Positions 15,893 to 17,011 of a stretch of 17,011 nucleotides of DNA are shown here, in pieces. Source of the stretch: Actinomycetota bacterium (lineage in GTDB: Bacteria > Actinomycetota > Acidimicrobiia > Acidimicrobiales > Acidimicrobiaceae); contig DAHVOF010000134.1 of assembly GCA_027318945.1 (NCBI GenBank), forward strand, positions 1 through 17,011. Direction: 5' to 3'. The translations under genes were made by a program, and so were the position numbers. Below the pieces are notes generated by a model. The model saw only the letters and a program-made list of their open reading frames with translations. It had not been told where the DNA came from and did no database searches. The first letter of the stretch is position 1, and the number at the start of each line of letters is the position of its first letter.

Positions 15893-17011
15893 TCAGCTAT
15901 CCAACAGCCGTCCCACTTCATTGGCTACTTTTCTATCCTCGTCTGAGATTGGATCGGTATAGTGCCTTGCCATGTGACTTGTAGACCAGCCAAGTCGGGC
16001 CTGCTTCTGACGTTCGGAAACAATGGGGTCTATTACCGTTGCCTGAAAATGGCGGAGTGAGTGCAAGTGAACATCAGGAGCTATTCCGGCTTGTTTTGCA
16101 ATCTTCTTGAATCCGTGAGACACGGTATCAGGATGTGGAGGGGTGGACCCACCTGGATCGAAGCTAAAAACAAAGGCGTCGTCATCCAAAGAAAGTCCAA
16201 AGCCCTGCGCCAATGACAATTGATTATTTCGTAATTGCTCGACTGCTCTAATCGTGTCGTTATCAACAGCAACTGTACGCACAGAAACCGCCGTCTTCGG
16301 AGCCTTGACAATCAATGAACCGGATCCTTTGATAACTGATTCATTGATTTTCATTTCTCCTGAATCAAATGAAATATCTGACCACCGTAGGGCGAGTCCC
16401 TCACCACGCCGAATACCAGTGGCTGCCAGAACCCTTATAAATACTGCAATGCGGACATCGCTTTCCCTCGCTGCAGTCTCCAAGATGGCTTTAACTTCTT
16501 CTAATGAGGGTGCCCTGACGGGAACCAGTGCCGATCTGGGCTTTGGCAGATCGGCTTGTGAAACTGGGTTTGGAATTGTGCCTCCAGACCATTTCCCCGC
16601 CAGTCGTGTTGCTTTGTGCAAAATTGCTCTCACCTGCCTGACGCCAGATGTACCCAGTCCGCCATCGGAAAGCGAACGAAAGTAAGACTCAATCTCGAAC
16701 ACCCCGGTAGAAGTAATTTTCTTAGGACCGATTTTGTCCTTTATGTAGAGGCGAAAAAGGCCTTCATAATCTTTGACCGTCTTTGGCGAGAGATCCTGCC
16801 AGCCATTTTGTTGCCAAGCCAGGATCGCTTCATTGAAAGTTGTTTTCGCGCCCCAGAGAGTATTTTCACCGGACGACAATTGCGGTTTGGACTCAAATTG
16901 GAGCGAAAGCCTGGCAAGCTCTCTCTCGGCTTCTCTCTTTCCCCCAACAAATGTTGCATACTTGTGCTTTACCCGTCCCTGCTCATCGCGGCCTACATAG
17001 AAGCGCAGTTC
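15893..17011 (-). CDS. int: Tyrosine-family site-specific integrase (5' end beyond window)
   Basis: The frame is open to the window edge, so the gene is 5'-partial (373 codons plus stop seen) and the TTG at 16879 is not the true start. The first visible residues, ELRFYVGRDEQGRVKH then FVGGKREAERELARL, form the arm-site-binding domain of AICE and actinophage integrases. A SAM-like core-binding domain follows (TFNEAILAWQQ to SYFRSL). The catalytic domain carries the expected residues: Arg in ATGIRRGEGLALRW, Lys in the KTAVSVRT hairpin, HSLRH (His and second Arg), GWSTSH, and the nucleophile Tyr in ARHYTD (codon 15959-15961). It should recombine attP and attB, usually at the 3' end of a tRNA gene. 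It converges on xis rather than following it in one operon, unlike pSAM2. All catalytic residues are present, so it is probably active. The attachment site is not seen and may lie just right of the window. Confidence 0.92.
   Translation of the reverse strand, partial: ELRFYVGRDEQGRVKHKYATFVGGKREAERELARLSLQFESKPQLSSGENTLWGAKTTFNEAILAWQQNGWQDLSPKTVKDYEGLFRLYIKDKIGPKKITSTGVFEIESYFRSLSDGGLGTSGVRQVRAILHKATRLAGKWSGGTIPNPVSQADLPKPRSALVPVRAPSLEEVKAILETAARESDVRIAVFIRVLAATGIRRGEGLALRWSDISFDSGEMKINESVIKGSGSLIVKAPKTAVSVRTVAVDNDTIRAVEQLRNNQLSLAQGFGLSLDDDAFVFSFDPGGSTPPHPDTVSHGFKKIAKQAGIAPDVHLHSLRHFQATVIDPIVSERQKQARLGWSTSHMARHYTDPISDEDRKVANEVGRLLDS

Noticed and set aside
16254..16685. 143-codon plus-strand frame inside int
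   Set aside because: It is antisense to the integrase catalytic domain, which has clear motifs.
16877..16879. TTG as the start of the integrase
   Set aside because: The frame continues upstream to the window edge with typical arm-binding-domain residues, so the gene is longer.
1..17011. tRNA genes, rRNA genes or CRISPR arrays
   Set aside because: No cloverleaf-like segments, no conserved rRNA stretches and no regularly spaced repeats were seen in the short gaps between genes.

Overview
The window looks like accessory DNA from a member of the Actinomycetota. The main evidence is its right half, which has the gene order of an actinomycete integrative and conjugative element (AICE): a small SCO3933-like protein, an FtsK/SpoIIIE-type transfer ATPase (TraSA-like), a RepSA-like rolling-circle initiator, an Xis-like HTH protein and a tyrosine integrase. 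Base composition is balanced by eye (not computed), well below that of Streptomyces. A lower-GC actinomycete, for example an Acidimicrobiia-type lineage, is possible, but this is only a guess.

Layout. Positions 1-231 hold the broken end of a serine recombinase catalytic domain. Positions 289-1341 (+) encode an unusual protein with a PIN-like nuclease domain, a hydrophobic segment and a winged-helix-like C-terminus; a 15-bp palindrome sits just before its start. Positions 9949-1386 (-) form a three-gene operon: an unrecognised two-domain protein of 307 aa, a very large Eco57I-type adenine-N6 DNA methyltransferase (up to 1381 aa), and a 1151-aa fusion of a phospholipase D (HKD) nuclease domain to an SNF2-family helicase motor. 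The last two overlap by ATGA. I read this as a restriction or DISARM-like defence system that I cannot match fully to a named type. Positions 9950-10216 are intergenic with a perfect 9-bp inverted repeat. Positions 10217-10795 (+) encode a Nudix hydrolase, and 11996-10821 (-) an XRE-type HTH regulator with a TPR-like C-terminus. These two plausibly belong to the regulatory and immunity part of the AICE (compare the Nudix protein Pif of pSAM2). Positions 12175-15858 (+) are the transfer, replication and excision genes. An integrase gene runs in from beyond the right edge on the minus strand, convergent with xis.

How they may work together. The AICE module provides replication (Rep), double-stranded DNA transfer (TraSA-like) and integration/excision (Int/Xis), controlled from the divergent region at 11997-12174. 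The methyltransferase-helicase operon would protect the host, or be cargo of the element, against foreign DNA: the methylase marks self DNA, and the PLD-helicase translocates on and cuts unmarked DNA. No attachment site, tRNA gene or rRNA gene is visible, so whether the defence operon lies inside the AICE is undecided. No gene-free stretch exceeds 300 bases.
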